A DNA stretch of 64,000 bases. It comes from an uncultured Clostridia bacterium (GTDB lineage Bacteria > Bacillota > Clostridia > UMGS1810). Positions 34,291 through 42,916 of the stretch are shown here, one piece after another. The stretch is taken from positions 62,001 to 126,000 of the forward strand of contig CAKSFP010000002.1 of assembly GCA_934454585.1 (NCBI GenBank), in the 5' to 3' direction. A program made the translations under genes and the position numbers. The first letter of the stretch is position 1. Every line of letters starts with the position of its first letter. A model generated the notes under the pieces. The model had not been told where the DNA came from and ran no database searches. It saw only the letters and a list, made by a program, of their open reading frames with translations.

Positions 34291-34806
34291 TCAATCATTT
34301 GTGCCCAAAAAATCACTATGTGCACGCAAAGCGCAATTTATGTCAAATCCACGGTTTTTCATCGACTCGGCTTTTAGCAGCACCAGGTTTATATCCGTGC
34401 CGAGTATTGAGGCCATGTCGGCGGCTGTGCGCCCCTCACAGGCATATTCCGCCATGTCGGCGTCATCTATCATAATCTCCGCGGCAAACATATTTGCCTC
34501 ATTCTCCGTGCGTCCGTCCATATCGTAAAGCATGGTGTCATACAAGCCGATGTTTTTTGCAATATCCCTGTGCAGAAGATGATGGCACAGCTCATGACAA
34601 CACACAAGTGTCTTTGAGCGTTCGTCGAGAGAATCGTTAATCAGCACAAAATAATTGCCTTTTATGTACTTGTACATACCCTTTAGCGAACCTATATCGG
34701 CATACCTCACATTTAGCCCCACACATTCGCACAGTTCAAACGGATCTGCCGTGGCATATTTTTTCTTGAGTTTCAGTGCTGCGGAATATATCTTTTCGGC
34801 TTCCAT
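34291..34806 (-). CDS. ImmA/IrrE family zinc metallopeptidase
   Basis: A 171-residue protein with the zinc motif CCHELCHHLLH (HExxH, ~69-79) and the third-ligand region RTENEANMFAAEIMI. ImmA-type proteases cleave a partner Cro/C1-family repressor, as ImmA does to ImmR in ICEBs1 and IrrE to DdrO in Deinococcus. The partner is encoded directly upstream with a one-base overlap (TAATG). The pair diverges from a translesion polymerase gene, so a DNA-damage-responsive switch is a reasonable inference. Confidence 0.9.
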   Translation of the reverse strand: MEAEKIYSAALKLKKKYATADPFELCECVGLNVRYADIGSLKGMYKYIKGNYFVLINDSLDERSKTLVCCHELCHHLLHRDIAKNIGLYDTMLYDMDGRTENEANMFAAEIMIDDADMAEYACEGRTAADMASILGTDINLVLLKAESMKNRGFDINCALRAHSDFLGTND

Positions 34807-35213
34807 TATATTTTCTCTTTCTTCTTTGAGGAGTATTTTTTGTTCATTTCCTTGGACTCCCAGTACAAATCGGATATTGCTTTGAACACCTTGTCTCTAT
34901 CCTCTTCCTTGAGTCTGCCTCCGGCAAAAAGTCCGCCTATTTCATTAACAAGTTGCTGAGCGTCACGCACTCCGTCGCTGCCGTATTTAATGTCGGCTTT
35001 CATGACAAATTCGTCTCTGTCGTCAATGAGATAATCCGACGAGACATTGAATATCCTTGCTATGCCGGCTATGACATCTCTGCTCTTTGGATAGCGTGAC
35101 TTTGTTTCATAGTACACTATGCTGCGCCTTGTGATGCCAAGCTTCGCCGCAAGTTCGTCCTGCGACATATTGGCATCTGTCCTGAGCTTTTTCAGCTTTT
35201 CTCCGAATAACAT
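34806..35213 (-). CDS. Cro/C1-family repressor (ImmR-like)
   Basis: A 135-residue regulator. Residues ~5-65 form the helix-turn-helix (LKKLRTDANMSQDELAAKLGITRRSIVYYETKSRYPKSRDVIAGIARIFNVSSDYLI). The C-terminal part is helical and charged, ending in Lys-rich KKYSSKKKEKI. Coupled with the downstream ImmA-like protease, it is the likely cleavage substrate. GGGAGGT precedes the ATG. Inverted half-sites GTTCACAT and ATGTGAAC in the shared upstream region are candidate operators. Confidence 0.88.
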   Translation of the reverse strand: MLFGEKLKKLRTDANMSQDELAAKLGITRRSIVYYETKSRYPKSRDVIAGIARIFNVSSDYLIDDRDEFVMKADIKYGSDGVRDAQQLVNEIGGLFAGGRLKEEDRDKVFKAISDLYWESKEMNKKYSSKKKEKI

Positions 35214-35252
35214 TGCCTACCTCCCGAACATTGTCGAAAATTGCGAATTTTA

Positions 35253-35313
35253 GTTCACATTTACTCTTGACAAGCGAATCAAAATTCACTATAATATATG
35301 TGAACATCGGTTC
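35253..35313 (+). promoter_or_regulatory. dinB promoter with LexA box and paired half-sites
   Basis: A consensus promoter, TTGACA (35267-35272), 17-base spacer, TATAAT (35290-35295), drives the polymerase gene. At the expected start site lies GAACATCGGTTC (35302-35313), a perfect GAAC-N4-GTTC core of the Gram-positive LexA box. Separately, GTTCACAT (35253-35260) and ATGTGAAC (35298-35305) are perfect inverted half-sites flanking the promoter, and TTCAC-N10-GTGAA (35285-35304) straddles the -10. The two operator types overlap, suggesting dual control. Confidence 0.7.
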
Positions 35314-35381
35314 TCAATTATTTTACAACAACATTCTCATTTTGTCAAGGGTTTTCTATCACCCGGGAAGGAATTTTATAT

Positions 35382-36614
35382 ATGGACAGGATAATTCTTC
35401 ACAGCGATCTTAATAATTTTTACGCATCGGTAGAGTGCTTACTTCACCCGGAATTGCGCACAAAGCGCATTGCCGTTTGCGGCAGCAAAGAGGACAGGCA
35501 CGGCATAGTCCTTGCCAAAAACCAGCTTGCAAAAAAATGCGGTGTGACCACGGGCGAGACGATATGGCAGGCGCAGAAAAAATGCCCCGACCTAGTCATA
35601 GTGTCCCCCACATTCAATATGTACTCATTCTATTCCAAAGTGGTAAAAAATATATATCTGCGCTACACAGACAAAGTAGAATCATTCGGGCCGGATGAAT
35701 GTTGGCTCGATGTAACCGGCAGCACCAAACTCTTTGGCAGCGGCGAGGAAATAGCCGAAAAAATCCGCACCGCCGTCAAGGCGGAGACGGGACTCACAGT
35801 CTCAATCGGAGTGTCGTTCAACAAAGTGTTTGCCAAAATCGGCAGTGACATCCGCAAGCCGGACGCCGTGACAGTCATCTCGCGCGGGAATTATAAAGAA
35901 GTGCTCTACAATCTCCCGGCAGACTGCATGCTCGGAGTGGGTCACTCCACCGCAAAGAACCTTGCCGAGCAGTCCATCCGCACCATAGGCGACCTTGCCG
36001 CCGCACCCAAGGTTTTTTTGAAAGAAAGATTCGGCAAATGCGGCGAGCAAATGTGGCTGTATGCCAACGGACTGGACGATGCGGAAGTGACGGACGCCGA
36101 CTTCAGCTATCCGATAAAGAGCATAGGCAACGGCACCACCTGTACAGCGGACTTGTGCAACACCACCCAGGTGCGCAATGTGATAATGTACCTTGCCACC
36201 AAGGTTTCACATCGGCTGAGAATGCACAAACTAAAGGCAGGGGGAATATCCCTGTCAATCAAAAATTCATCGCTGAAAGTGCGCGAATATCGCACGCAGT
36301 TACCGTATGCCACTGTGAGCATCCAGGCTCTGACAGCATGCGCCGCAGAACTGTTCAAGATCAACTACGACTGGAGTGAAAATGTACGCGCCGTGACGGT
36401 GAGGGCAATAAACTTACAAAACGGCAGCACGCCGATGCAGATGTCGATGTTTCTCGATGCGGAAAGAATAGAGAAAGAAAAACGCGCGGAGGATGCCATG
36501 GAAGATATAAAAAACCGTTTCGGCAGTGAATTCATCACCTATGCGGCGCTTATGGGCGACATGAAAATAGCCTCTGATTCCGAAGCAAAATGCACTCTGC
36601 CCGGTCACAACTGA
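35382..36614 (+). CDS. Y-family DNA polymerase (DinB/UvrX type)
   Basis: A 410-residue translesion polymerase. Catalytic motifs are SDLNNFYASVE at the N-terminus and ESFGPDECWLDVTG, whose Asp-Glu pair is the second metal site. A helix-hairpin-helix thumb (LGVGHSTAKNLAEQSIRTIGDLAAAP) and a little-finger domain (~240-350) follow. The GPDECWLDV form is closer to UvrX/YqjW-type polymerases than to classic DinB. AAGGA precedes the ATG. It is preceded by a LexA-box promoter and divergent from the ImmR/ImmA-like pair, consistent with SOS induction. Confidence 0.92.
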   Translation: MDRIILHSDLNNFYASVECLLHPELRTKRIAVCGSKEDRHGIVLAKNQLAKKCGVTTGETIWQAQKKCPDLVIVSPTFNMYSFYSKVVKNIYLRYTDKVESFGPDECWLDVTGSTKLFGSGEEIAEKIRTAVKAETGLTVSIGVSFNKVFAKIGSDIRKPDAVTVISRGNYKEVLYNLPADCMLGVGHSTAKNLAEQSIRTIGDLAAAPKVFLKERFGKCGEQMWLYANGLDDAEVTDADFSYPIKSIGNGTTCTADLCNTTQVRNVIMYLATKVSHRLRMHKLKAGGISLSIKNSSLKVREYRTQLPYATVSIQALTACAAELFKINYDWSENVRAVTVRAINLQNGSTPMQMSMFLDAERIEKEKRAEDAMEDIKNRFGSEFITYAALMGDMKIASDSEAKCTLPGHN

Positions 36615-36729
36615 CAGTTACAAGACCGCATTTCGTCCGGATGATATAAACTCAGATTCTCGTTACGCAGTTTTGAATATTACCATGTGAACATTTTTTG
36701 TTTTTTCATCAACACATTTCTCTCGGATA

Positions 36730-36758
36730 TTGACACAGTGCGGTTAATGCTCTATACT
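36730..36758 (+). promoter_or_regulatory. Promoter of the GH78 gene
   Basis: TTGACA (36730-36735), 17-base spacer, TATACT (36753-36758), about 33 bases before the start codon. Confidence 0.7.
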
Positions 36759-36790
36759 GACCATATAAAATTATATACCCGGAGGCAGGC

Positions 36791-39439
36791 ATGAAAAAAT
36801 ACGAAATCATAAAAAGAAATTTTTCAAATTCCGCGTGGATATCCGCACCGGACAACTGCGCCCCAAGCGACGAATTGCCGCCGGAGTGCGATTTTGAAAA
36901 CGCAATGTGGATATGGCCGAAGCAATATGTCCGCAGACATTTGCGCAAAAATTTCACTCTGAAAAAAGAAATCAAATCCGCCTGTGCGCAATTTATCTGT
37001 GACAACAAATTTGACATATATATTAACGGCAAACCGCTGTCGGTATACAAAGACACGGTATACCGCTGCAATGAAACCGACATATCATCCATGCTCACCC
37101 AAGGAGTAAATCGCATAGGAATACGCACATATCAGACAAACGATCCCATGCACTTTACCTCTGCCCTTTGCGGCGGCATACGGATTGAATATGCCGACGG
37201 AAAGGAGCAAACCGTTCTCACGGATTCAGACTGGACGGCTCACGAACTTTGCGGTTTTTATGAACAAAAGGAAACCGAAGAATGGATGGTAACCGATAAC
37301 CCCGGGCGTCCGTCGCCGCTTGAAGTACAAGAAATTCACCCGAGAATCATTAAAAGGTCGTGCATTTTCTCAAAAGAATTTATTGCGGACAAGCCTGTGA
37401 AATCGGCATGCATACATATTACCTCGCTCGGTCTGCGCACACTGAGTCTGAACGGAGAATCGATATGCGGCGATATGTTTGTCAGCGGTTCGTGCGAAAA
37501 ATATATTGAATACCTGACATACGATATTACTCAAAAACTGCACCGCGGAGAAAACAAAATTTCTGTCATACTCGGCAGCGGATGGCTCAACTGCGAATCA
37601 TGGGGCACGATAAATTGTCACAAACCAGCACTGATAGCCGAGATATACATAAATTATGACGATGGCACTCAGACAGTCATAGGCACAGATTCGTCGTGGT
37701 GCGTGAGTCCTTCCCCGCTTGTCGACAACGACATCCAGTTCGGCGAGAGATATGACGCACGACTAACTGACACACCGCAATATTATTGCGCAAAAGTTAT
37801 CAAAGATGCACCCGTTAAACAGACGGTAATGCAAAATTATCCGTCCGTCAGAATAACCGCCGTCCGTGAGCCGATTAACACCAAAAAGCTTTCTTCCGGC
37901 GTGTATCTGTTCGATTTCGGAGTGAATACCGCCGGCAGAGCACACATACAACTGACAGGCACAAAGCGCGGACAGATGATAAAAATCCGCTATTGCGAGC
38001 GTCTGCATGCCGACGGCACACCAAACACAGGTCCTTATATGGATGTATATTATCCCGATGACAATCTGCCGGATGGCTGTGCAAAATACGCCGCAAGAAA
38101 CATGGATGTATATATATGCCGAGGTGACGGGCAGGAAGAATATATGCCGACATTTGCATACACCGGAGCGAGGTATGTGTATATTGAAGGGCTCGAGGAC
38201 TTGGATCAGCTTGAAAACATTCAGTTTTGCACAATGAACACCGACCTTGACTTCTGCAATGAGTTTTCGTGTGGTTTCAAGCCGTTTGAGGATATATTGA
38301 ATGCCGTGATTCGCAGTTACCGCAGCAACATTTTCTCCGGACCTACAGACTGCCCCACCAGGGAGAAAAACTTCTGGAACGGGGATATTCAGGCATTTGC
38401 GGCAACAGCTTGCTACATTGCGGATGATTTTGACTTTTTGGCACGCTGGACGGACGGCGGCAGAAAAATTCAATACGATATATACGGCTGGGAGGACGAA
38501 GAATACATTCTCCCATACATTCTGTACACCTTTTACGGTGACAAAGAGATACTCCGCGTCAAATACCCGGTCATAAAAAAATTGATAGAAAAAAGAGAAA
38601 AATCTGTTTCGGGAATACTCCCCGACGGCGAGAAAGCGCCTTATCGCGACCACAAAGCAGTCGCAAATGTGCCGGGGGATTTTTATGCCGCTTGCTATCA
38701 CTGCCTGATGTACAGCCGTGCGGCAGAAATAGCGTCCATACTCGGTGATGACGAGTCGGCAAGGAATTTTGAGAGTAAATTTGAGATATGCCGCACAGAA
38801 TTTAACTCAAAATACTACATTGACGGCGACTACACGCCGCAATGTCAGGCGGCAATCGTTTTTGCGCTCGCCTTCGGACTGGCCGATGATGAAAACCGAA
38901 TATCACTTGCGGCAAAACTGAATGAATATGTGATAAAGGAAGATTATAAAATAAACACAGGTTTTATGTCTACAGAGCACATCCTCAGGTTGCTCTGCGA
39001 CTTCGGCTACAAAGAAAGCGCACTGAAAATGATGATGCAGACGGAATATCCGTCACCGCTGTATCTGCTCTCGACAGGTGCAACAACCACGACGGAATCG
39101 TGGTCGGGAATGGACGAACCGTTTGAATACGACAGCATGAATCACTATGCCCTCGGCTCATTTGCAAGGTGGTTTTACGAATGTCTCGGCGGCATAAGAC
39201 CGGGAGAAAACGGCGGTTTTGAAAAATTCATACTAAAGCCCACATTCTATGCCGAGCTTGGATATGTGAATACAAAATACAAATCACCGTTCGGCGAGAT
39301 AAAATCAACTTGGCATCACATCGGCAACAGCAAATTCAAATGGAGTTTTGTCTTGCCGCAAGGCTCGTGTGCAGATGTTATTCTGCCAAACGGCAAAAAG
39401 GAAATATACAAAAGCGGCGAATATACAATTACGGTTTGA
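36791..39439 (+). CDS. Family 78 glycoside hydrolase (alpha-L-rhamnosidase-like)
   Basis: An 882-residue enzyme with no signal peptide, so probably cytoplasmic. N-terminal beta-sandwich domains (~1-420) carry WISAPDN, MWIWPKQYVRRHLRKNF and LGSGWLNCESWGTI. The (alpha/alpha)6 barrel (~500-800) has the GH78 signature SNIFSGPTDCPTREKNFWNGD, whose acidic residues include the general acid, and TTTTESWSGMDEPFEYDSMNHYALGS with the likely catalytic base. A C-terminal beta domain follows. It should release L-rhamnose or a related sugar from imported glycosides. GGAGG precedes the ATG. It stands alone with a strong promoter. Confidence 0.9.
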   Translation: MKKYEIIKRNFSNSAWISAPDNCAPSDELPPECDFENAMWIWPKQYVRRHLRKNFTLKKEIKSACAQFICDNKFDIYINGKPLSVYKDTVYRCNETDISSMLTQGVNRIGIRTYQTNDPMHFTSALCGGIRIEYADGKEQTVLTDSDWTAHELCGFYEQKETEEWMVTDNPGRPSPLEVQEIHPRIIKRSCIFSKEFIADKPVKSACIHITSLGLRTLSLNGESICGDMFVSGSCEKYIEYLTYDITQKLHRGENKISVILGSGWLNCESWGTINCHKPALIAEIYINYDDGTQTVIGTDSSWCVSPSPLVDNDIQFGERYDARLTDTPQYYCAKVIKDAPVKQTVMQNYPSVRITAVREPINTKKLSSGVYLFDFGVNTAGRAHIQLTGTKRGQMIKIRYCERLHADGTPNTGPYMDVYYPDDNLPDGCAKYAARNMDVYICRGDGQEEYMPTFAYTGARYVYIEGLEDLDQLENIQFCTMNTDLDFCNEFSCGFKPFEDILNAVIRSYRSNIFSGPTDCPTREKNFWNGDIQAFAATACYIADDFDFLARWTDGGRKIQYDIYGWEDEEYILPYILYTFYGDKEILRVKYPVIKKLIEKREKSVSGILPDGEKAPYRDHKAVANVPGDFYAACYHCLMYSRAAEIASILGDDESARNFESKFEICRTEFNSKYYIDGDYTPQCQAAIVFALAFGLADDENRISLAAKLNEYVIKEDYKINTGFMSTEHILRLLCDFGYKESALKMMMQTEYPSPLYLLSTGATTTTESWSGMDEPFEYDSMNHYALGSFARWFYECLGGIRPGENGGFEKFILKPTFYAELGYVNTKYKSPFGEIKSTWHHIGNSKFKWSFVLPQGSCADVILPNGKKEIYKSGEYTITV

Positions 39440-39467
39440 TCACTGTTTCCGTATGTTATAATTGACT

Positions 39468-39519
39468 CAAAAATGAGTATGTGCCCCATGATGTCAACCG
39501 TTTTGGGGTACATACTCAT
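39468..39519 (-). terminator. Terminator between GH78 and the carboxypeptidase gene
   Basis: A 16-bp stem ATGAGTATGTGCCCCA / TGGGGTACATACTCAT (39473-39488 with 39504-39519, one G-U pair) followed by TTTTTG on the minus strand. It lies ~20 bases after the carboxypeptidase stop and may also stop the convergent GH78 transcript. Confidence 0.8.
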
Positions 39520-39536
39520 CCGTAAAAATCAATTAA

Positions 39537-40793
39537 TCAGTTCACAGTCGTCACATATGCCGCACTTTCGGCACTGTTCCACACAAAATCATACATATCG
39601 TTAAACTCATCAATGGATATGCACATATATCCGCCGACATTATAAGCATCGGCAAAAGTATAACTGTAATTTCCGTCCGTGAGCACAACCTTTATGTCAC
39701 TCGGAAGCACGGAAAATGCCTTTTCTCCGTTCCTGTTTTTATATATGTCGAGTGGAATGGGGTCAGCGCCCTTTTCATAATTGCGTACCACATGGAGCGT
39801 CCGTGACGCATCGTCAAAACTTACATCGAATCCGTAGTTTGCCATGTCCTCGGCGATGACAACCGCATGAGGACCGCTGCCGCCGTGATAGAATGTCGGC
39901 ATTTCATTGCCGTTTATAAAAGTTCTCATATTGGTAAAATCGACACAGTTGTATCTCTCTGCAGCAACCTTGAAACCATAGTTGAGCAAATTGATGGTAT
40001 CGGTGAACCTCTGACCGGCAGATGACGAACCGAGAGTAACGCTTATCAGCCGTCTGCCGCCGCGCACCGCCGTGCCGCAGAAACAAGCGCCGGCCGCAGT
40101 ACCCGTGCCGGTTTTTAGTCCATCCGCTCCGGCATAATAATATGTATCGAGCAGATGGTTTGTGGTGCGGTAGGTCGCGCCGTGAAAATATACGCTTCTT
40201 TTTGAAGTCCTGTTTATGACATCGGGATATTTGTTTACCAAAGTGCGTGCAAGCACAGCCATGGAAACAGGCGATATGCGGTTGTCGGCAACGCCGCAGC
40301 TGTCGTAATAATATGCCGACAGACCGAGAGAGCGCGCAGTGTTGTTCATCCTCGACACAAAATTTGCCTCACTGCCTCCTCCCACAAATTCAGCCAGAGC
40401 TACCGTTGCCGCACTTGCGGAATGCACAAGTGCGATGTTCATCAGCTCGTCGACGGTGTAAACCGTATTATAGTTAAGCGGGACCATATTCTGATACAAC
40501 TTGTTTCTGGATTTATAGTACACACTTTTGCTTATCGGCACGGTGCTCGAAAGTGAAATCTCACCGTTTGCCATTGCCTCATACACACAATATATCGTCA
40601 TAAGCTTTGTAAGGCTTGCCGGCACCCGCGGAGTGTAGCCGGCGTACTCAAAGAGCACATCGCCCGTCTCGCAGTCCATAACACACGCCCCGGCAGACGA
40701 CACATAGCTGCCGCCCACAGTCGTGGCAGCGCTTGCCGTCACAGTGCAAAATACAATCTGAAATATCAATAGAACCGTTACTGCCTTTTTCAT
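39537..40793 (-). CDS. D-alanyl-D-alanine carboxypeptidase-like protein (S11)
   Basis: A 418-residue exported penicillin-binding protein of the DacF/PBP5 type, signal MKKAVTVLLIFQIVFCTVTASA. The catalytic SxxK is in PASLTKLMTIY and the KTG box in GLKTGTGTAAG. The middle motif, normally SxN, reads SAS in LVHSASAATVALAE, so the conserved Asn is replaced by Ser. Residues ~330-418 resemble a copper-amine-oxidase stalk domain (NYGFDVSFDDASRTLHVV) instead of the usual PBP5 C-terminal domain. The ATG at 40793 has AAGGGG upstream; the longer frame is discarded. It would trim D-Ala from wall pentapeptides if active. Confidence 0.88.
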   Translation of the reverse strand: MKKAVTVLLIFQIVFCTVTASAATTVGGSYVSSAGACVMDCETGDVLFEYAGYTPRVPASLTKLMTIYCVYEAMANGEISLSSTVPISKSVYYKSRNKLYQNMVPLNYNTVYTVDELMNIALVHSASAATVALAEFVGGGSEANFVSRMNNTARSLGLSAYYYDSCGVADNRISPVSMAVLARTLVNKYPDVINRTSKRSVYFHGATYRTTNHLLDTYYYAGADGLKTGTGTAAGACFCGTAVRGGRRLISVTLGSSSAGQRFTDTINLLNYGFKVAAERYNCVDFTNMRTFINGNEMPTFYHGGSGPHAVVIAEDMANYGFDVSFDDASRTLHVVRNYEKGADPIPLDIYKNRNGEKAFSVLPSDIKVVLTDGNYSYTFADAYNVGGYMCISIDEFNDMYDFVWNSAESAAYVTTVN

Positions 40794-40830
40794 TAAGATA
40801 CCCCTTTTTGATAACAAATTAACAAATATA

Positions 40831-40859
40831 AGTATAGCACAACATAGATTAATTTGCAA
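40831..40859 (-). promoter_or_regulatory. Promoter of the carboxypeptidase gene
   Basis: Minus-strand TTGCAA (40859-40854), 17-base spacer, TATACT (40836-40831), ~38 bases before the start. Confidence 0.6.
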
Positions 40860-40892
40860 TGACAAAAATGTATTTTTGTTGCTGTTTTACGC

Positions 40893-40929
40893 AAAAATGA
40901 CCGTGCAGAAAATCGCACAGTCATTTTTT
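40893..40929. terminator. Terminator after fucI
   Basis: Stem AAAAATGACcGTGC / GCACaGTCATTTTT with one mismatch on the plus strand and short T-runs on both strands; it lies ~30 bases after the fucI stop. Confidence 0.75.
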
Positions 40930-40957
40930 GTATCTTTATCTTGGAAAATAAGGCCGG

Positions 40958-42745
40958 TTATCTGTACAAAGGCCCGTATTCCTTGCACGCTCTGTAGTCA
41001 GTGGCCGTCTTGTCCTCACCGACTCCGAAGCCGGCCCATGACTGCGGTCTGTAAATTTTCTCGTCAGCCACATTGTGAACCGATACCGGTATCCTGAGCA
41101 TAGACGCAAGTGTTATGAGGTCCGCACCTATGTGACCGTGAACCGTTACGCCGTGATTTGCGCCCCAGTTTGCCATAACAGAATATACATCCGTGAAAGC
41201 GCCTTTGCCCGTGAGAATCGGCGCAAACCATGTAGTTGGCCATGTGGGATCCGTGCGCTTATCGAGTTTGCTGTGAATATCATCCGCAAGAGTAACGGTG
41301 TAGCCCTCGGCAATCTGAATCGTCGGACCCACTCCGTCTATAAGGTTTACCCTGATCATGGTGACAGGCATCTCCGCCTCTGTCTTGAAATGACTGGAGA
41401 ATCCGCCGCCGCGGAAGTATTCATAGTCCGCTCTGCACCAATCGGTCGCGTCGAGGCAAGCGTTTATATCGGCATCAGTCATCTTCCACCACTGTTTAAC
41501 TGTGCCGCAGCCGTTCTCGTCCTTTGACGCACCGGTACAGTCAAGCGCAGTTGCGCCCGAGTTGATAAGGTGTATTATGCCGTCCTTTGCTCTGCCCTCA
41601 AGCTCTTTACCCGTGACTCTCTTTACGGAATCGGGTGACCAGTATGTGCGCACATCGTGGAAACAAGGCGCTTTGCCTGTCAACAGTGTAGCAAACAGCA
41701 TTGAAATTCCGTTGAGAGTGTCGTTTTCTGTTGCAAATGCAAACGGAGCTTTTTTGCCGTTCCAGTCAAAACTTGACGCCATGATTGCCTCGGTAAAGTC
41801 GCCGTTCGGCAGCCAGTCTGTCCACATTCTCTGCCCTTGAAAACCGCCTACAATGCCGTTTCTGCCCAAACTTTCCTCGCTCCATCCAATCTCTTTAAGC
41901 TTGGGATTGCCAAATAGTATATCGCGCACAATGATTGTGAACTTTGCAATAAACTCCCAGTCCTTGTCTGCCGGGATCACCTTCGATTTTTTGATGATTT
42001 CCGGGAATTCCTTGCCCGAATTTTTGTCGAATCCCTCTTTGCAATTCGCTTTTATCCATGCAAGAGCCTTTTCGTACTCATCTTTATCATAAATCTCAAG
42101 CGTGATTCTGCGCAACACTTCGGTGAGATCAACCCACTCGGCACGCAGTCCGAGATATTTCTGCATAAAGTCCGCATCACAGAAAGAGCCTGCAATACCC
42201 ATTGCAACGCCGCCGATATTGACATATGCCTTGTTCTTCATTTGACCGACAGCAAGCGCACAGCGTGCAAACCGCAGAATCTTCTCCGCCACATCGCACG
42301 GAATTTCGGTGTTGTCGGCATCGCACACTTCGTGACCGTAGATAGAAAATGCCGGCAATCCTCTCTGGGCGTGTGCCGCCATAGCAGCCGCCAGATACAC
42401 CGCACCGGGTCTCTCAGTGCCGTTGAATCCCCACACAGCTTTTATGGTCCCCGGGTTAAGATCCATCGTCTCGCTGCCGTAGCACCAGCAAGGCGTTACT
42501 GAGAGCGTGGCAACCACATTTTCGCCTTCAAACTGCTCCGCAACCATGGCAGCTTCTTTGCCGCCGCCAATTGTTGTGCAGCCGATTACGCACTGTGCCG
42601 CCGTACCGTCCTGATAAAACAGATTTTTCTCAATCAGCTCCGCCGCAGCTTTTGCCATGTTCATGGTCTGGTTCTCCAAGCTCTCTCTCACTCCGCCCCA
42701 TCTGCCGTCAATGACGGGTCTTATTCCGATTTTAGGCTTGTTCAT
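40958..42745 (-). CDS. fucI: L-fucose isomerase
   Basis: A 595-residue cytoplasmic Mn2+-dependent aldose-ketose isomerase converting L-fucose to L-fuculose. The start MNKPKIGIRPVIDGRWGGVRESLE, CTTIGGGKEAA, VWGFNGTERPGAVYLAAAMAAHAQRGLPAFSIYGHEV and GRNGIVGGFQGQRMWTDWLPNGDF are all typical of FucI, and length matches. Downstream fucose genes (kinase, aldolase) are not adjacent, so the pathway must be completed elsewhere. GGGAGGTAAGAAAA precedes the ATG. Its start region shares an 18-nt identity with that of the sugar-importer operon. Confidence 0.95.
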   Translation of the reverse strand: MNKPKIGIRPVIDGRWGGVRESLENQTMNMAKAAAELIEKNLFYQDGTAAQCVIGCTTIGGGKEAAMVAEQFEGENVVATLSVTPCWCYGSETMDLNPGTIKAVWGFNGTERPGAVYLAAAMAAHAQRGLPAFSIYGHEVCDADNTEIPCDVAEKILRFARCALAVGQMKNKAYVNIGGVAMGIAGSFCDADFMQKYLGLRAEWVDLTEVLRRITLEIYDKDEYEKALAWIKANCKEGFDKNSGKEFPEIIKKSKVIPADKDWEFIAKFTIIVRDILFGNPKLKEIGWSEESLGRNGIVGGFQGQRMWTDWLPNGDFTEAIMASSFDWNGKKAPFAFATENDTLNGISMLFATLLTGKAPCFHDVRTYWSPDSVKRVTGKELEGRAKDGIIHLINSGATALDCTGASKDENGCGTVKQWWKMTDADINACLDATDWCRADYEYFRGGGFSSHFKTEAEMPVTMIRVNLIDGVGPTIQIAEGYTVTLADDIHSKLDKRTDPTWPTTWFAPILTGKGAFTDVYSVMANWGANHGVTVHGHIGADLITLASMLRIPVSVHNVADEKIYRPQSWAGFGVGEDKTATDYRACKEYGPLYR

Positions 42746-42768
42746 TTTTCTTACCTCCCGATAATATA

Positions 42769-42786
42769 TTTGATGATTTAATTATA
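42769..42786 (-). promoter_or_regulatory. fucI -10 region and 18-nt shared element
   Basis: On the minus strand TATAATTAAATCATCAAA contains a perfect -10 box and the first transcribed bases. It is identical over all 18 nt to 5379-5396, upstream of the sugar-importer operon. No good -35 is seen 17 bases upstream, which fits activator-dependent expression. Confidence 0.5.
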
Positions 42787-42854
42787 TTATCAGACAGCAT
42801 AAAATTCTTGTGTTATAATACGAAATAATATAAATATATTATTTTTATCTCACA

Positions 42855-42890
42855 AAAAATATCGCCGTGTTTCAATACGGCGATATTTTT
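42855..42890. terminator. Bidirectional terminator after the symporter gene
   Basis: Perfect 14-bp stem AAAAATATCGCCGT / ACGGCGATATTTTT with an 8-nt loop, 27 bases after the symporter stop; T-runs on both strands. Confidence 0.88.
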
Positions 42891-42916
42891 CAAAATCATA
42901 TCTTACAATGTATTCA

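Noticed and set aside
34291..36614. A prophage or integrative-element remnant around the ImmR/ImmA-like pair
   Set aside because: No integrase, excisionase, structural or conjugation gene and no attachment repeats are seen. The flanking genes are ordinary chromosomal genes.
37763..38701. A 312-codon frame on the minus strand
   Set aside because: It is antisense to the GH78 catalytic region and has no recognisable domain or ribosome site.
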